DNA of 25,599 nucleotides. Origin: Methylophilales bacterium UBA4017. GTDB lineage: Bacteria > Pseudomonadota > Gammaproteobacteria > Burkholderiales > Methylophilaceae. The stretch covers positions 11,253 to 36,851 of the forward strand of contig DGAZ01000005.1 of NCBI GenBank assembly GCA_002384685.1, given 5' to 3'. The position numbers were made by a program, and so were the translations under genes. The notes under the pieces were generated by a model. It was not told the DNA's origin and did not search any database. It worked only from the letters and a program-made list of their open reading frames with translations. Of this stretch, positions 23,371-25,599 are shown one piece after another; the first letter of the stretch is position 1; each line of letters opens with the position of its first letter.

Positions 23371-24618
23371 ATGAAGGATGAAATAATTTATTCAAATAAT
23401 GGGAAATATTTTATTGAAGATGTGCCTGTTGATGAAATAGAAAAAACATTTGGGACTCCTGCGTATGTGTATTCAAAGAAAAGTATCGTGGATAGTTATA
23501 AAAGCTTTGATGATGCCTTCAAAAAAAATACCCGTCTGATTTGCTTTGCTGTTAAAGCCAATCCTAATTTAGCAATTTTAAATATCCTTGCGAACCAAGG
23601 TGCTGGATTCGATATTGTTTCTGGTGGCGAGCTCCAAAGAGTAATTGCGGCTAAGGGTGATCCAAAAAAAGTAGTTTTTTCTGGGATTGGTAAGTCGTCA
23701 AAGGAAATAGAGCTCGCAATACATCATGACATTTTGGCCTTCAATATTGAATCTGAGCCAGAACTTTATCGCATCCAAACTATCGCTAAGGGCATGGGGA
23801 AAATAGCTAGCATTTCCATAAGAGTTAACCCTAATGTTGATGCAAAAACCCACCCGTATATATCTACCGGCCTGAAGGATAATAAGTTTGGCGTAGACGA
23901 GCAAAAGGCTATCGATCTTTATAAGATTGCAAATGATATGGATTCAATTGCCATTAAAGGTATTGACTGCCATATAGGCTCTCAAATTACCGAACTCTCA
24001 CCTTTTGTTGATTCCATTTCTATGCTTGTAGGTATGATAGAAAAATTAAAAGATTTGGGTATTCAAATCAGTCACCTAGATGTTGGGGGAGGCATTGGAA
24101 TTAACTATAACAGTGAGAATCCTCCAGACTTTAATGCATATGCCGAAGCAATACTGCCTCTGCTAGAAAAACAAAATCTCAAGCTAATTTTTGAACCAGG
24201 AAGGGCAATACTAGGTAAAGCAGGCGTTTTACTGACAAAAGTAGAATACGTAAAAAAAGGACCTGCTAAGAACTTTGCAATTATTGATGCAGCTATGAAC
24301 GATCTGATGCGCCCGTCTTTATATAATGCGCACCACGACATTATCAATACATCGAAATGCTCTGCAGAATCTACTACTTTTGATGTGGTCGGTCCCGTAT
24401 GTGAAACAGGGGACTTTATTGGTAAAGATAGAAGCCTTTCGCTGGCCGAAGGAAATCTACTTGCAGTCGTTGATGTTGGAGCATATGGTATGAGTATGAG
24501 TTCTAATTATAACTCCCGTGTTCGCCCGGTTGAGCTTCTTGTTGATGGGGACAAAATAAGAGAAATTCGAAAGAGAGAAAATTTTAGCGATCTCATTCGT
24601 GGTGAATCAATAATTTAA
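23371..24618 (+). CDS. lysA: Diaminopimelate decarboxylase
   Basis: PLP enzyme converting meso-diaminopimelate to L-lysine, the last step of lysine synthesis. At 415 residues it is full length. The PLP lysine is Lys62 in FAVKANPN. Further motifs are HIGSQI, the phosphate-binding LDVGGGIG, FEPGRAI, and Cys344 in VCETGDF at the opposite-subunit active site, followed by VGAYGMSMSSNYNSR. The N-terminus with VDEIEKTFGTPAYVYS is standard. It begins three bases after lptM with no Shine-Dalgarno sequence. In many proteobacteria dapF follows lysA; here ispH follows after 26 bases, so diaminopimelate epimerase must be encoded elsewhere. Confidence 0.97.
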   Translation: MKDEIIYSNNGKYFIEDVPVDEIEKTFGTPAYVYSKKSIVDSYKSFDDAFKKNTRLICFAVKANPNLAILNILANQGAGFDIVSGGELQRVIAAKGDPKKVVFSGIGKSSKEIELAIHHDILAFNIESEPELYRIQTIAKGMGKIASISIRVNPNVDAKTHPYISTGLKDNKFGVDEQKAIDLYKIANDMDSIAIKGIDCHIGSQITELSPFVDSISMLVGMIEKLKDLGIQISHLDVGGGIGINYNSENPPDFNAYAEAILPLLEKQNLKLIFEPGRAILGKAGVLLTKVEYVKKGPAKNFAIIDAAMNDLMRPSLYNAHHDIINTSKCSAESTTFDVVGPVCETGDFIGKDRSLSLAEGNLLAVVDVGAYGMSMSSNYNSRVRPVELLVDGDKIREIRKRENFSDLIRGESII

Positions 24619-24644
24619 CTGGCCTATCTAATTAAAACATCAAT

Positions 24645-25589
24645 ATGAGAAATCAAGTCATTAATATTTCACTGGCTAATCCAAGGGGTTTCTGCGCGGG
24701 GGTTGAAAGAGCAATCCTTATTGTAGAGCAGGCCATTAGCAAGTTTGGTGCGCCAATATATGTCCGTCATGAAGTCGTGCATAATAAATTTGTTATAGAT
24801 GACCTGAAAAATAAAGGTGCTATTTTTGTCGATAACGTCAAAGATATCCCAGCAGGGAGTCACGTAATATTTAGCGCTCACGGGGTATCAAAATTAGTGA
24901 AGAGTGATGCAAAAGAGAGCAAACTCATACCGATAGACGCAACCTGTCCTCTAGTGACAAAAGTTCATCGAGAAGTTAATAAAATGTATGATGAACAATA
25001 TCATATCATTATGATAGGGCACAAAGGTCACCCCGAAGTAGAGGGGACCATGGGCCAAATAGAAAAAAAATCGCCTGATGCATCAATATATTTAATTGAG
25101 AATAAAGAAGATATTACCAATCTAACAATTCCTTTAAATAAAAAAATAAGTTATGTAAGTCAAACTACCCTTTCAGTTGATGACACTCAGGGGATCATAG
25201 ACGCCCTCAAAAATAAATATCCTAATATTGAAGGGCCGAAAAGTTCTGACATTTGTTATGCAACACAAAACCGTCAAGACGCGATAAAAAAAATGGTTAC
25301 CGATCAGGACTTAATTATAATCGTGGGTTCCAAAAATAGTTCCAACTCTAATCGGCTCGTTGAAATTGCAAAAAAAATGGGGGTTGAAGCATATCTAGTT
25401 GATAATCCAAATAGCTTCGATGCTAATATCCTTTTAGGGAAAATGCGAATTGGTTTATCTGCCGGCGCTTCTGCGCCAGAAGCTCAGGTTCAATTAGTAA
25501 TTGACTATATAAGGCAATTTAGTGATATCCAGCTTACTGAGATTGATGGAATCGAAGAGAATATTACATTCAAACTACCGGTATTTTGA
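24645..25589 (+). CDS. ispH: 4-hydroxy-3-methylbut-2-enyl diphosphate reductase
   Basis: Iron-sulfur enzyme of the final MEP-pathway step, reducing HMBPP to IPP and DMAPP. At 314 residues it is complete. The three cluster cysteines are Cys17 (RGFCAGV), Cys101 (DATCPLVTKVH) and Cys204 (DICYATQNRQ). Substrate-binding residues are visible as His46 (VVHNKFV), His79 (SAHGVSK), the GHKGHPEVEGTMGQ loop with its catalytic glutamate, QTTLSVDDT, GSKNSSNSNRL and the C-terminal SAGASAPEAQV. It is the last gene in the window, separated from lysA by 26 bases with no terminator or ribosome-binding site visible. After its stop ten bases remain, too few to judge. Confidence 0.97.
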   Translation: MRNQVINISLANPRGFCAGVERAILIVEQAISKFGAPIYVRHEVVHNKFVIDDLKNKGAIFVDNVKDIPAGSHVIFSAHGVSKLVKSDAKESKLIPIDATCPLVTKVHREVNKMYDEQYHIIMIGHKGHPEVEGTMGQIEKKSPDASIYLIENKEDITNLTIPLNKKISYVSQTTLSVDDTQGIIDALKNKYPNIEGPKSSDICYATQNRQDAIKKMVTDQDLIIIVGSKNSSNSNRLVEIAKKMGVEAYLVDNPNSFDANILLGKMRIGLSAGASAPEAQVQLVIDYIRQFSDIQLTEIDGIEENITFKLPVF

Positions 25590-25599
25590 TAGCCAAGCA

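Noticed and set aside
1..25599. CRISPR arrays, insertion sequences, phage remnants, tRNA or rRNA genes
   Set aside because: No direct-repeat arrays, transposase-like proteins, terminal repeats, or tRNA-like cloverleaf stretches were found, and almost every base is assigned to a conserved housekeeping gene.

Overview
The window is an AT-rich, very tightly packed piece of a proteobacterial chromosome. It holds 27 protein genes: one is partial at the left edge and one encodes only 52 residues. By my count only about 1.4 % of the bases lie outside genes. I see no rRNA, tRNA, CRISPR array, insertion sequence, phage gene or convincing intrinsic terminator, and no gene-free stretch longer than 122 bases. 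Gene families and order (hemA-prfA-prmC; metX-metW-ampG; gatCAB; mreBCD-mrdA-rodA-rlpA; ybeD-lipB-lipA; the Acidithiobacillus-type gshA with gshB) point to a Betaproteobacterium. Low GC, overlapping genes and missing neighbour genes suggest a streamlined lineage such as the OM43-like Methylophilales. This placement is inference; no marker gene was compared.

Left part (1-11061): a partial ribulose-phosphate 3-epimerase gene points left. Across a spacer of about 100 bases with a perfect 16-bp palindrome, a rightward run carries haem biosynthesis (hemA), translation termination (prfA, prmC), methionine biosynthesis (metX, metW) and muropeptide uptake (ampG). ampG runs 19 bases into a leftward exonuclease III gene. 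Only 19 A/T bases separate that gene from pyrE. pyrE meets the leftward gatC-gatA-gatB operon tail to tail, and the two stop codons share the palindrome CTAATTAG.

Right part (11062-25589): a 122-base divergent spacer separates gatC from mreB. From mreB onward 17 genes run in one direction for 14.4 kb with no gap above 26 bases. In order they are: the rod-shape and elongasome set (mreB, mreC, mreD, mrdA, rodA, rlpA); lipoate synthesis (ybeD, lipB, lipA); glutathione synthesis (gshA, gshB); an ApbE flavin transferase; a small NusG-domain-II membrane protein; a Gx-transporter-family membrane protein; the LPS-assembly lipoprotein LptM; lysA; and ispH.

The most interesting element is the overlapping trio at 21287-23193. 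It combines apbE with two small membrane proteins whose families match EetA and EetB of the Gram-positive extracellular electron transfer locus. I read it as a possible module that flavinylates and reduces proteins outside the inner membrane, embedded in an otherwise housekeeping run directly after glutathione synthesis. No obvious flavinylated substrate lies in the window.
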